This document shows, in pieces, positions 34,240 to 42,042 of a stretch of 52,506 nt of DNA; positions within the stretch are counted from its first letter, which is position 1; each line of letters begins with the position of its first letter. The DNA lies in NCBI RefSeq assembly GCF_030137545.1, contig NZ_JARUVL010000013.1:24976-77481 (forward strand), written 5' to 3'. A program made the translations under genes and the position numbers. Under the pieces are notes generated by a model, which was not told the DNA's origin, made no database searches, and was given only the letters and a program-made list of their open reading frames with translations. The stretch comes from Virgibacillus sp. LDC-1 (lineage in GTDB: Bacteria > Bacillota > Bacilli > Bacillales > Amphibacillaceae).

Positions 34240-35178
34240 ATGCAGGAGTTTTTAACACGAAAATGGATAGTTATCCCAATTGCAATCTTTTGTGCGATTT
34301 TATGGGGAAGCGCGTTTCCGGTTTTGAAGGTAAGTTATACAGAGATGCAAATGGCGACGAATGATGTCATTGCAAAAATTGTTTTTGCAGGCATGCGGTT
34401 TTTAATGGCAGGTCTTATTTTATTAGTCGGATTATTGCTCATGAACCGAAAGGCATTGGCAGTAACGAAAAGGCAGTTTCGGTTTTTAGTCGTATTCGGT
34501 ATTATCCAGACGGCATTACAATATTTCTTTTTTTACAATGGATTGGCGAACACATCCGGAATGCAAGGGGCGATTCTCGTATCAAGTGGTACATTCTTTA
34601 CCGTTATTATCGCACATTTCTTTTATCGCGATGACCGGTTGAATAAAGCCAAAGCGATCGGATTAATCGCAGGATTTGCAGGGATTATTGTAGCAAACTG
34701 GGGACAAGAAATTAATTTCACCTTCCATTTAACAGGGGAAGGCTATATGATTCTATCTGCTTTAACAGGAGCGATAGGTACCATTATGGCGAAAGAGATG
34801 GCGGTTGGAATACATCCATTTGCGTTAACAGGTTATCAATTAACAATCGGTTCGGTACTAATGTTGTTGGTTGGAGTGCCACAAATACAAGAAAATGCGA
34901 TTGCGTTTACTCCCCTCGGCTGGGGATTGTTAATATATTCCGCGCTCTTATCGGCAATTGCTTTTGCGCTTTGGTATTCATTACTAAAATATAATAAGGC
35001 TGGAGAAATTACGATGTATAAATTCATTACTCCAGTTTCGGGCGCGCTTTTATCTGCAATGTTTATTCAAGACGAGAAGCTAAATGGATTTATAATTGGC
35101 GGACTAGCCCTTGTCGCTGTAGGAATTGTAGCGATAAATTATCATGGTAGACAGAGGATACCAGCTAAAAACGCATAA
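34240..35178 (+). CDS. DMT-superfamily EamA transporter
   Basis: 312 residues, ten predicted membrane helices in two EamA repeats. The first contains ILWGSAFPVLKVSYTEM, the second starts near EGYMILSALTGAIGTIMAKEM. The final phrase is ITPVSGALLSAMFIQDEKLNGFIIGG, typical of the family. Substrates range over amino acids and metabolites and are not readable here. ATG at 34240 follows AGAGGAG; a TTG one codon earlier is an alternative. Confidence 0.87.
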   Translation: MQEFLTRKWIVIPIAIFCAILWGSAFPVLKVSYTEMQMATNDVIAKIVFAGMRFLMAGLILLVGLLLMNRKALAVTKRQFRFLVVFGIIQTALQYFFFYNGLANTSGMQGAILVSSGTFFTVIIAHFFYRDDRLNKAKAIGLIAGFAGIIVANWGQEINFTFHLTGEGYMILSALTGAIGTIMAKEMAVGIHPFALTGYQLTIGSVLMLLVGVPQIQENAIAFTPLGWGLLIYSALLSAIAFALWYSLLKYNKAGEITMYKFITPVSGALLSAMFIQDEKLNGFIIGGLALVAVGIVAINYHGRQRIPAKNA

Positions 35179-35225
35179 CATACCGGACTAAAGCGTAAAA
35201 CAACGATAATATGAATAGGTTGTAC

Positions 35226-35253
35226 TTTACAACATAATAGATAGTAGTATAAT
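35226..35253 (+). promoter_or_regulatory. Sigma-A promoter of the TerC-family gene
   Basis: TTTACA at 35226-35231, 16-base spacer, TATAAT at 35248-35253. The leader is only about 25 bases, leaving no room for a manganese (yybP-ykoY) riboswitch, which often precedes TerC-family genes. Confidence 0.6.
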
Positions 35254-35286
35254 TATTATGTTTCATAAGGAAAGGTGGCAACCATT

Positions 35287-35961
35287 TTGCTTGGGATTGA
35301 ATTTACATCCGAATCGATTATTGCGCTACTAAAAATTATTGCAATCGATATTATCTTATCTGGTGATAATGCAATTGTTATTGCGATGGCAACAAGAAGG
35401 CTACCGAAGGAACATCAAAATAAAGCAATTTTTATGGGGACTGCCGGTGCGGTCGTGTTGCGTGTTATCTTTGCTATTTTAATTGTCTTCCTTTTAAGGA
35501 TCCCGTATGTGCATTTGATTGGTGGCATACTATTACTATGGATTGCTTATCATGTGCTTGTCGATGATCAAAGTGAAGCGAATAATATTGAAGCATCAAA
35601 TAATTTGTTTAAAGCAGTAATGACGATCATTATGGCTGATGCGGTCATGAGTCTTGATAATGTGGTTGCAATTGCTGGTGCTGCGAGTGGACATGTTGGT
35701 ATGATTGTTATCGGTGTGGCCATTAGTATTCCGATTATGATATTTGGATCAAAGCTCATCGTTCGTGTAATGGAAAAATATACGTGGATTGCATACATTG
35801 GTTCAGGAATTCTTGCGTGGACAGCTGCAGAGATGATTACTGGTGATGCAAATGTGATTACTATGCTTCATTTAGATAATGCGATTGAAATATATGGAAT
35901 CATCGTTGGATTAACAGTAGCAGTATTAGGTTTAGGATATTTACGAAATAAAAAAGCATAA
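35287..35961 (+). CDS. TerC-family integral membrane protein, YjbE type
   Basis: 224 residues, seven membrane helices. It carries the family signatures IDIILSGDNAIVIAM and MADAVMSLDNVVAIAG with the acidic residues that are thought to handle metal ions. YjbE/YkoY/TerC proteins are linked to manganese export and to metalation of exoenzymes. TTG at 35287 is chosen because AAAGGTGG ends eight bases before it; GTG at 35275 would overlap that site and adds four residues. Monocistronic, with its own promoter and terminator. Confidence 0.87.
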   Translation: MLGIEFTSESIIALLKIIAIDIILSGDNAIVIAMATRRLPKEHQNKAIFMGTAGAVVLRVIFAILIVFLLRIPYVHLIGGILLLWIAYHVLVDDQSEANNIEASNNLFKAVMTIIMADAVMSLDNVVAIAGAASGHVGMIVIGVAISIPIMIFGSKLIVRVMEKYTWIAYIGSGILAWTAAEMITGDANVITMLHLDNAIEIYGIIVGLTVAVLGLGYLRNKKA

Positions 35962-35969
35962 TACAAAGT

Positions 35970-36000
35970 AAAACTGCATCATTTCGATGCAGTTTTTTTA
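35970..36000 (+). terminator. Terminator of the TerC-family gene
   Basis: AAACTGCATC (35971-35980) and GATGCAGTTT (35986-35995) form a 10-bp stem with loop ATTTC, followed by seven T. Confidence 0.92.
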
Positions 36001-36018
36001 TTGGATAGGATTATGAAA

Positions 36019-36390
36019 CGAGCGAGAACCGCTCCAACTCGAGCGAGAACAGCCACAATTCGAGCGAGAACATCCCAACTCGAGCGAGAACCCGCCAACT
36101 CGAGCGAGATGCACCCAAACTCGAGCGAGAACAGCTCCAATTCGAGCGAGAACATCCCAACTCGAGCGAGAACCCGCCAACTCGAGCGAGAACAGCTCCA
36201 AACGATCAAGAATCCTCCCAAACGATCAAGAAACAGGGTGAAACGATCAAGAAACGCTCCAATTCGATCGAGAAACCACCCTAAACGATCGAGAACAGCT
36301 CCAAACGATCAAGAATCGCTCCAATTCGATCAAGAATCACCCTCAAACGATCAAGAATCGCTCCAATTCGATCAAGCCTCCGCCCCACAT
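36019..36390. repeat. Array of 18 degenerate repeats of 20-21 bp
   Basis: Eighteen head-to-tail units start at 36019, 36040, 36061, 36081, 36101, 36122, 36143, 36163, 36183, 36203, 36223, 36244, 36265, 36286, 36306, 36327, 36348 and 36369. Units 1-9 begin CGAGCGAGA, units 10-18 begin CGATCAAGA or CGATCGAGA; the second half of each unit is pyrimidine/A-rich (for example AGCTCCAATT). Units 2-4 and 6-8 are near-identical, an 82-bp higher-order duplication. Average period 20.6 bp, two helical turns. ORFs crossing it on both strands are by-products: no ribosome binding sites and low-complexity translations. Confidence 0.95.
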
Positions 36391-36468
36391 AAGTGAGTCC
36401 TCCAACTCTGCTAATCAAGCTATGCAAAACTTTTTCTAGTTAAATAGTGGTAACAGCGGTAAATATGT

Positions 36469-36495
36469 GTTTAAATTAGATGTATTTAAGGGAAC
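36469..36495 (+). promoter_or_regulatory. Possible sigma-B promoter of the gene at 36541
   Basis: GTTTAA at 36469-36474 (perfect -35), 15-base spacer, GGGAAC at 36490-36495. The spacer is at the long end and the -10 is imperfect. Confidence 0.35.
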
Positions 36496-36540
36496 ATATT
36501 ATTAATCGTTCAAAGAGAATAATGGTGGGAGGTTGAAAAA

Positions 36541-37212
36541 ATGAAGCTGTTCCAAGTGAGGAAAGGGCAATTTGTATTTTATGAAAATGAACTCCATAAA
36601 GTATATTCTGTAAAGCCAATGTTTAAAAAATCGATTCACTTATACCGCTTGAAGGATATGAAACAAATTTTAACAAAGGCTAGTGAGATTCATTATTATA
36701 AGCCAAAGCATAATGATACATTTATATTTTATGGAAAACGATATACGATTGATGAAACGAAGACTCCTGAGGAAGGAGATTACATTCTTATAACAAAGCC
36801 AGCGCCTGACTTTCTAGATCACTATTCATTAAATGAAATCGAAAAAGTTGAAAGTGTCGAGGATGGCAATGTTGTAACGACAAGAGATAATGGTGTAAAG
36901 CACCATGAATATGTTGTGATGGTTCCTGGACGTGGGGAAGGTAGTCAAGAGATTGCCTATTATGATAAAAACAAGGTTCCAGAATCACAGCAGATTGAAG
37001 ATGAGTCGATGGAATATTTGGCCGAGAGTGAGGATCGCATTAAACCAGCAGTAGGCGATATTTACCTTGATGTTCAAAATAAAACGAAGGCGATGATTGT
37101 GGCGATGACAGAGGATGAAGTGGTTTTCGGTCATGGCTTGAAAATTCATGTTGCTGAGCTTTTAGATGAAAGCAGCTTTCGTATTGTCCACCGAGTAGAT
37201 GAAGAAATATAA
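36541..37212 (+). CDS. Conserved-looking soluble protein of unknown function
   Basis: 223 residues, no signal peptide, no membrane segment, not recognised as a known family. The sequence reads as three consecutive beta-rich modules: VRKGQFVFYENELHKVYSV, then NDTFIFYGKRYTIDE, then VGDIYLDVQNKTKAMIVAM, each followed by alternating hydrophobic strands, like small barrel domains. Acidic stretches separate them. GGGAGG precedes the ATG and a strong terminator follows, so it is certainly a gene. Possibly stress-induced if the sigma-B-like promoter is real. Confidence 0.75.
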   Translation: MKLFQVRKGQFVFYENELHKVYSVKPMFKKSIHLYRLKDMKQILTKASEIHYYKPKHNDTFIFYGKRYTIDETKTPEEGDYILITKPAPDFLDHYSLNEIEKVESVEDGNVVTTRDNGVKHHEYVVMVPGRGEGSQEIAYYDKNKVPESQQIEDESMEYLAESEDRIKPAVGDIYLDVQNKTKAMIVAMTEDEVVFGHGLKIHVAELLDESSFRIVHRVDEEI

Positions 37213-37223
37213 ATAAAACAAAA

Positions 37224-37276
37224 AAAGCTCCTCTTTCACCAGTCTGTTTTCTGGCTGTGAAAGGGGTTTTTTGTTT
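37224..37276 (+). terminator. Terminator after the gene at 36541
   Basis: CCTCTTTCAC (37230-37239) pairs with GTGAAAGGGG (37257-37266), one G-U, inner CAG/CTG pair, then TTTTTTG. Confidence 0.88.
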
Positions 37277-37378
37277 TCCTTTTTCGTGAATAAAAAAGGT
37301 GTTTTATAAATAATGTAGAATAGTATTAATAATCAAAAAACAACAACCGACAAGAACTAAGATAAAGGAGGTTTTGTA

Positions 37379-38956
37379 TTGGAAAATACTATTTGGTCGT
37401 TAGTTCCGCCGTTATTAGCAATTCTCATGGTGCTTATTACAAAGCGAGTTTTAGTCTCGCTTGGAGTTGGCATTGTCGCGGCAGCATTCTTCGTAGGAAG
37501 CTTTCAACTGCAAGAATCACTGCGCTTAATTTGGGATGCATTTAAAGGAGTCTTCGTGGTCGATGGCGCACTTAACACATGGAATATTTACATTCTCTTG
37601 TTTGTACTGATGCTTGGAATTATTACGGCATTTGTAAGTATGATGGGAGGAGCACAAGCTTTTGGTGAATGGATGATTCGTCGGGTGAAAACGCGAGCCG
37701 GTGCACAGATAATGACGATGATTCTGGGAGTAATTGTGTTTGTGGATGATTACTTTAATAGCTTAACTGTCGGACAGGTTGCGAAGCCAGTAACGGATAA
37801 GCATCGCATTTCACGTGCTAAGCTTGCTTATATTGTTGATTCCACCTCTGCACCAATATGTGTTGTTGCTCCAGTATCAAGCTGGGGAGCATACATTATT
37901 GGGATTATCGGGACAGTTTTTGCAGCACAAAGCATATCTGATTCTGAATTTACCGCTTTTCTGCAAATGATTCCGATGAATTTTTATGTATGGTCTGCGT
38001 TAGGAGTAGTGACAATTATTGCATTACGCCAAGTTGATTTTGGTCCGATGAAAGTGCATGAGAAACGGGCAATCGAAACAGGAGAAGTATTGGATCCGAA
38101 CCATAAGGAAACGATTGACTCGGAAGCAAAGCTCGTGACGAGCCAGATTGGAAAAATTACCGATCTTGTCGTTCCAATTGCGGTACTATTTCTTGCTACG
38201 ATCGGATTTATTTATTGGAGTGGGTATCGAGCACTAACTGGGGAAGAAAAGACGTTAATTGCCATATTTGGAGAAGCCGATGTTTCAGAAGCATTATTTT
38301 TAGGTGGGGCTATTGGATTACTTGTAACACTTAGCTTGTTTGTAAGACATTTAGTACAAAAGCAATTAACAGGAAAAGAGTTTAAAAATGGGTTTGCTTT
38401 TGGAGCTAAGTCGATGCTACCTGGATTTTCAATCTTAATTTTTGCCTGGGCGATTGTTGCGTTAATTGATCAATTAGGAACAGGTGTGTATCTTGGAGAA
38501 GTCGTAAAGGATTCTAATCTTAGCTTTGCATTATTACCGTTTATCGTTTTTTTAATGGCTGGGTTTATTGCTTTTTCAACCGGAACTTCGTGGGGTGCTT
38601 TTGCTTTATTGTTACCAATAGGCGGGCAAATTGCCGCTGCAACAGATATATCATTAATCCTCCCAGTTATGGCTGCTGTATTAGCGGGATCTGTGTTTGG
38701 TGATCACTGCTCTCCGATATCTGATACAACGATCTTGTCTTCTACTGGTTCAAGCTGTCATCATATTGACCATGTTACGACACAGCTTCCATATGCGTTA
38801 GTGGCAGCTGGTATTGCTGGCTTTGGTTATTTAGCACTTGGTTTATCGGGAAGCGTATTGCTTGGTTTAGCAATGGTCTTTGTAGGATTAGCGATATTTT
38901 TTGCACTTTGTAAAAAGCCAAGGGTAATGGTGGAGGAAGAAAAAATTGCCAAGTAA
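37379..38956 (+). CDS. NhaC-family Na+/H+ antiporter-like carrier (LysW-type lysine transporter possible)
   Basis: 525 residues, about twelve membrane helices. Family features: MILGVIVFVDDYFNSLTVGQ, VDSTSAPICVVAPVSSWGAYI, FSTGTSWGAFALLLPI and VFGDHCSPISDTTILSSTGS. TTG at 37379 follows AAAGGAGG with six bases spacing. NhaC-family members exchange sodium or organic ions; one subgroup (LysW) is a proposed lysine transporter because it falls under lysine riboswitches. Here it precedes a lysine-degradation cluster by 120 bases, which favours lysine uptake, but it has no copy of the operator seen at 39034 and the role is inference. Confidence 0.87.
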   Translation: MENTIWSLVPPLLAILMVLITKRVLVSLGVGIVAAAFFVGSFQLQESLRLIWDAFKGVFVVDGALNTWNIYILLFVLMLGIITAFVSMMGGAQAFGEWMIRRVKTRAGAQIMTMILGVIVFVDDYFNSLTVGQVAKPVTDKHRISRAKLAYIVDSTSAPICVVAPVSSWGAYIIGIIGTVFAAQSISDSEFTAFLQMIPMNFYVWSALGVVTIIALRQVDFGPMKVHEKRAIETGEVLDPNHKETIDSEAKLVTSQIGKITDLVVPIAVLFLATIGFIYWSGYRALTGEEKTLIAIFGEADVSEALFLGGAIGLLVTLSLFVRHLVQKQLTGKEFKNGFAFGAKSMLPGFSILIFAWAIVALIDQLGTGVYLGEVVKDSNLSFALLPFIVFLMAGFIAFSTGTSWGAFALLLPIGGQIAAATDISLILPVMAAVLAGSVFGDHCSPISDTTILSSTGSSCHHIDHVTTQLPYALVAAGIAGFGYLALGLSGSVLLGLAMVFVGLAIFFALCKKPRVMVEEEKIAK

Positions 38957-38997
38957 CTAGGTCTTTCGAATGAAATGTCAGTATTTTTTAAAAAGAA

Positions 38998-39026
38998 TTG
39001 AAAATTAGAAAATACTGTTTTATACT
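38998..39026 (+). promoter_or_regulatory. Sigma-A promoter of the lysine-degradation operon
   Basis: TTGAAA at 38998-39003, 17-base spacer, TATACT at 39021-39026. Both elements are 5/6. Transcription would start near 39033, right at the palindrome that follows. Confidence 0.72.
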
Positions 39027-39033
39027 ATTGGTA

Positions 39034-39060
39034 ATTATATGAAATAGCGTTTCATATAAT
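39034..39060. promoter_or_regulatory. Palindromic operator at the start site, candidate IclR-regulator site
   Basis: Eleven-base arms ATTATATGAAA (39034-39044) and TTTCATATAAT (39050-39060), perfectly complementary, around TAGCG. It covers the predicted +1, a usual place for a repressor. A related sequence, TAATGAAATATCGTTATA, lies at 43593-43610 just before the lysine dehydrogenase gene. Confidence 0.65.
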
Positions 39061-39077
39061 GAAACAGGAGGATGAGG

Positions 39078-40241
39078 ATGGCTTTTATTTCAAAGAAAGT
39101 ACAGAGTTTGCCGCCATATTTGTTTTCTGATTTTCAGCGTAAAAAGCTCGAACTGCAGGCGAAAGGGGTGGATGTCATAGATTTAGGAATTGGGGCGCCA
39201 GATTTACCTACCCCTGCCTTTATTATTGATCGACTAGTGGAAGAATCGCAAAAGGCTGCGAATCATCGCTATTCAAGCTATGCAGGAAGTGTGGAATTTA
39301 GAGAAGCTGTAGCGCAGTTTTATTTGAAGCGGTATGGGGTTCAGTTAGATCCAGAAGAGGAAGTGCTCGCGCTAATTGGCACAAAGGAAGGAATTGCAAA
39401 CCTTGTTCAAGCGGTAATTAATCCAGGTGAAGCTGTGTTTGTACCGAATCCGGGATATCCTGTTTATCGGAGCGCTGTTCATTTAGCGGGTGGACGTACG
39501 ATTGATCTGCCTTTAAATCATGCGCAAGGCTATGAACCACAGTTTAACAAGCTATCGAAAGAAGAAAAAGCAGCTGCAAAGCTCATGTTCCTAAATTACC
39601 CGAGCAATCCAACCGCCGCCACGGTTTCTATTCAAACTTTTTTGGAAGCGGTTACATTTTCCGTCGAAAATAACCTTATTTTAGCGAATGATATGGCATA
39701 TGACTTGATTACCTTTGATAGCTACAAATCACCAAGTGTGATGCAGGTTCCAAATGCAAAGGAATGTGCAGTTGAATTCGGCTCCCTTTCGAAAAGCTTT
39801 AATATGACAGGATGGCGAATAGGTTATGTCGTTGGAAATAAAACTGTGATCAAGGCTTTATCAACATTAAAAAGCAATATCGATACAAGTCAGTTTTTAC
39901 CGATTCAAAAGGCGGCAGCAAGAGCACTTAAAAGTGATTTATCAGCAGCTACGTTGCACAGCTCCATTTTTAAGGAACGAATGGAAAAAATGCACCAAGC
40001 CCTTGAAAAAAGTGCAATTATCGCAGAAAAACCAAGAGGCACAATATTTCTCTGGGCAAAAGTTCCTGACGGATTTAGCTCACAATCGTTTGCCAATCAG
40101 GTTCTAGAGGAAGCAGCAATAATCGTTACCCCAGGAACTGCTTTTGGTCATTTAGGGGAGGGATACGTGCGAATTGCTTTAACCGTGCCAGTTGAACGAC
40201 TAGAAGAAGCAGGGAAACGACTTCAGCGGATGCCATTTTAA
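39078..40241 (+). CDS. Class I/II aminotransferase, probable 2-aminoadipate aminotransferase
   Basis: 387 residues of fold-type I. PLP-binding lysine K239 in GSLSKSFNMTGWRIGY, LIGTKEGIANL phosphate-binding region, FLNYPSNPT, and a terminal arginine motif GEGYVRIALT. Close in style to LL-diaminopimelate and aspartate-family aminotransferases. ATG at 39078 is preferred because AGGAGG directly abuts the ATG at 39072. In this operon it would convert 2-aminoadipate to 2-oxoadipate; that step is inferred from the neighbours, not from specificity residues. Confidence 0.88.
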   Translation: MAFISKKVQSLPPYLFSDFQRKKLELQAKGVDVIDLGIGAPDLPTPAFIIDRLVEESQKAANHRYSSYAGSVEFREAVAQFYLKRYGVQLDPEEEVLALIGTKEGIANLVQAVINPGEAVFVPNPGYPVYRSAVHLAGGRTIDLPLNHAQGYEPQFNKLSKEEKAAAKLMFLNYPSNPTAATVSIQTFLEAVTFSVENNLILANDMAYDLITFDSYKSPSVMQVPNAKECAVEFGSLSKSFNMTGWRIGYVVGNKTVIKALSTLKSNIDTSQFLPIQKAAARALKSDLSAATLHSSIFKERMEKMHQALEKSAIIAEKPRGTIFLWAKVPDGFSSQSFANQVLEEAAIIVTPGTAFGHLGEGYVRIALTVPVERLEEAGKRLQRMPF

Positions 40242-40256
40242 GGAGGGAAGCAAGCT

Positions 40257-41924
40257 GTGCAAAAGACCGTAGAACAATCTACACAAATGACTGCCGCACA
40301 AGCAGTTGTAGAATGTATGAAAAGAGAAGACGTTTCAAATGTGTTTTGTGTACCTGGAGAAAGCTATTTACCAGTACTTGATGCGCTCTATGATACACCT
40401 TCCATTCAAGTTATTGCTGCTCGGCATGAAGGAGGAGCGGCATTTATGGCAGAAGGGTATGCAAAATCAGCGCTGAAAACAGGAGTTGTATTAGCTACAC
40501 GTGGGGTTGGTGCTGCTAATCTATCTATTGGTGTGCACACGGCGTATCAGGATTCAACACCAATGGTAGTTTTTCTGGGGCAGGTACATAGTAAGTTTAA
40601 AGGAAGAGAAGGATTCCAGGAGATTGATTTGGATAATTACTTTCAGCCGATCACGAAATGGACAGTTGAAGTAAACGATCCTGATAGAATACCAGAGCTT
40701 GTCCAACGCGCTTTCCGGGTGGCGAAATCTGGTAGACCAGGTCCTGTTGTTGTGTCATTGCCAGAGGATGTACTGCCTAGAAAAGCGGCAATGCGTTTTG
40801 GACCAGTAAGTCCTGTTGCAACGCCTGCTCCTTCTGAAACGGAGATTATTCGCGTTAATGAAATCCTTTCTCAGGCAAAACGTCCATTAATAATTGCAGG
40901 TGGTGGTGTAAAACAGGCAGAGGCTGAGGTTGTCCTTACTTCCTTTGCGAATAAATATAACATTCCTGTGATAGCAAGCTTTCGTCGCCATGATGTATTC
41001 CCGAACGATCACCCATTGTATGCGGGACATTTAGGATTAGGGACAAATCAGGAGATTATAAAAACAGTAGCAGAAGCAGATGTTATCGTGGCACTTGGAA
41101 CACGACTTTCTGAGGTAACAACACAGGATTATACAATCATGACGGAAGAGAAAAAACTGATTCATATTGATATCTCACATGAAGTTATTGGTCAGGTATA
41201 TGCACCTGACATCGGAATTGTTGCAGATGTAAAAGAAGCGTTAAGCGCGCTACTTCAATTAAACCTAGGTCCATCTTGGCATGAATGGGCAGATGGATGT
41301 CAACAGCGCTATCGGCAGGCAAGCTCCTTGAGCGTAAAGGATGGAGATGTGATTAATAAGCGAATTATCCATTCCATGGCGACAAAGCTACCAGCTAGTA
41401 CACTGCTTACGAATGATGCTGGAAATTTTGCGGGCTGGCTCCATGCGTTTTACCCGTTTACTCTACAGCACACGTATGTTGGACCAACGTCAGGGGCAAT
41501 GGGTTACGGATTACCAGCAGCGATTGGCGCCAAGCTCGCCTATCCAGAGAAGCTCGTCGTTTCTCTTTCAGGCGATGGTGGCTTTATGATGACCGTTCAG
41601 GAGCTGGAAACCGCAGTGCGATACAACATTCCAGTTATTGCACTTGTCTTTAATAACAATATGTACGGAACGATTCGGATGCACCAAGAACTCTACTATC
41701 CAGAAAAAGTAATTGCCACAGATTTAGGTACCGTTTCCTTTGCAAAAATGGCGGAAAGTGTCGGAGCAAAAGGTTATTTTGTATCCAGTCTAGCGCAGTT
41801 TGAGCAGGCACTTACAGAAGCAATTTCGATGAACGTGCCTACTGTAATCGAAATTCGCACAGAGAAAGAACAAATCTCTGTTGCTAAGACGATTACTCAG
41901 CTACGAGATCAAGCAAGGAAATAA
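40257..41924 (+). CDS. ThDP-dependent enzyme of the acetolactate-synthase family, candidate 2-oxoadipate decarboxylase
   Basis: 555 residues. N-terminal Pyr domain with the catalytic glutamate E58 (AARHEGGAAFMAEGYA), central domain (GRPGPVVVSLPEDVL then the Rossmann-like RPLIIAGGGVKQAE) and C-terminal PP domain with the ThDP motif SGDGGFMMT ... NNNMYGTI. GTG at 40257 follows AGGAGGG. The family holds acetolactate synthases and simple 2-oxo-acid decarboxylases. There is no small subunit and no branched-chain gene nearby. Between the aminotransferase and aldehyde dehydrogenases, decarboxylation of 2-oxoadipate to glutarate semialdehyde is the best guess. Confidence 0.85.
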   Translation: MQKTVEQSTQMTAAQAVVECMKREDVSNVFCVPGESYLPVLDALYDTPSIQVIAARHEGGAAFMAEGYAKSALKTGVVLATRGVGAANLSIGVHTAYQDSTPMVVFLGQVHSKFKGREGFQEIDLDNYFQPITKWTVEVNDPDRIPELVQRAFRVAKSGRPGPVVVSLPEDVLPRKAAMRFGPVSPVATPAPSETEIIRVNEILSQAKRPLIIAGGGVKQAEAEVVLTSFANKYNIPVIASFRRHDVFPNDHPLYAGHLGLGTNQEIIKTVAEADVIVALGTRLSEVTTQDYTIMTEEKKLIHIDISHEVIGQVYAPDIGIVADVKEALSALLQLNLGPSWHEWADGCQQRYRQASSLSVKDGDVINKRIIHSMATKLPASTLLTNDAGNFAGWLHAFYPFTLQHTYVGPTSGAMGYGLPAAIGAKLAYPEKLVVSLSGDGGFMMTVQELETAVRYNIPVIALVFNNNMYGTIRMHQELYYPEKVIATDLGTVSFAKMAESVGAKGYFVSSLAQFEQALTEAISMNVPTVIEIRTEKEQISVAKTITQLRDQARK

Positions 41925-42042
41925 TTCAGTCACGTTTTTCATAGAAATCTAAAGATGCATTTCTTTATTATCCGATAATCTGGCCTCATTGGAACTGAAC
42001 ATGGGTGTCAGGATAAGAAATTTAATTAATTTGGAGGGATAA

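Noticed and set aside
35179-35286. Manganese (yybP-ykoY) riboswitch before the TerC-family gene
   Set aside because: The promoter leaves a leader of only about 25-35 bases.
36019-36390. CRISPR array
   Set aside because: Units are 20-21 bp with no separate unique spacers, repeats are degenerate along their length, and no cas genes are near.
36001-36396. 131-codon ORF and two minus-strand ORFs across the repeat array
   Set aside because: They are by-products of the 20-21-bp repeats: low-complexity Arg/Ser/Glu translations in several frames at once and no ribosome binding site.
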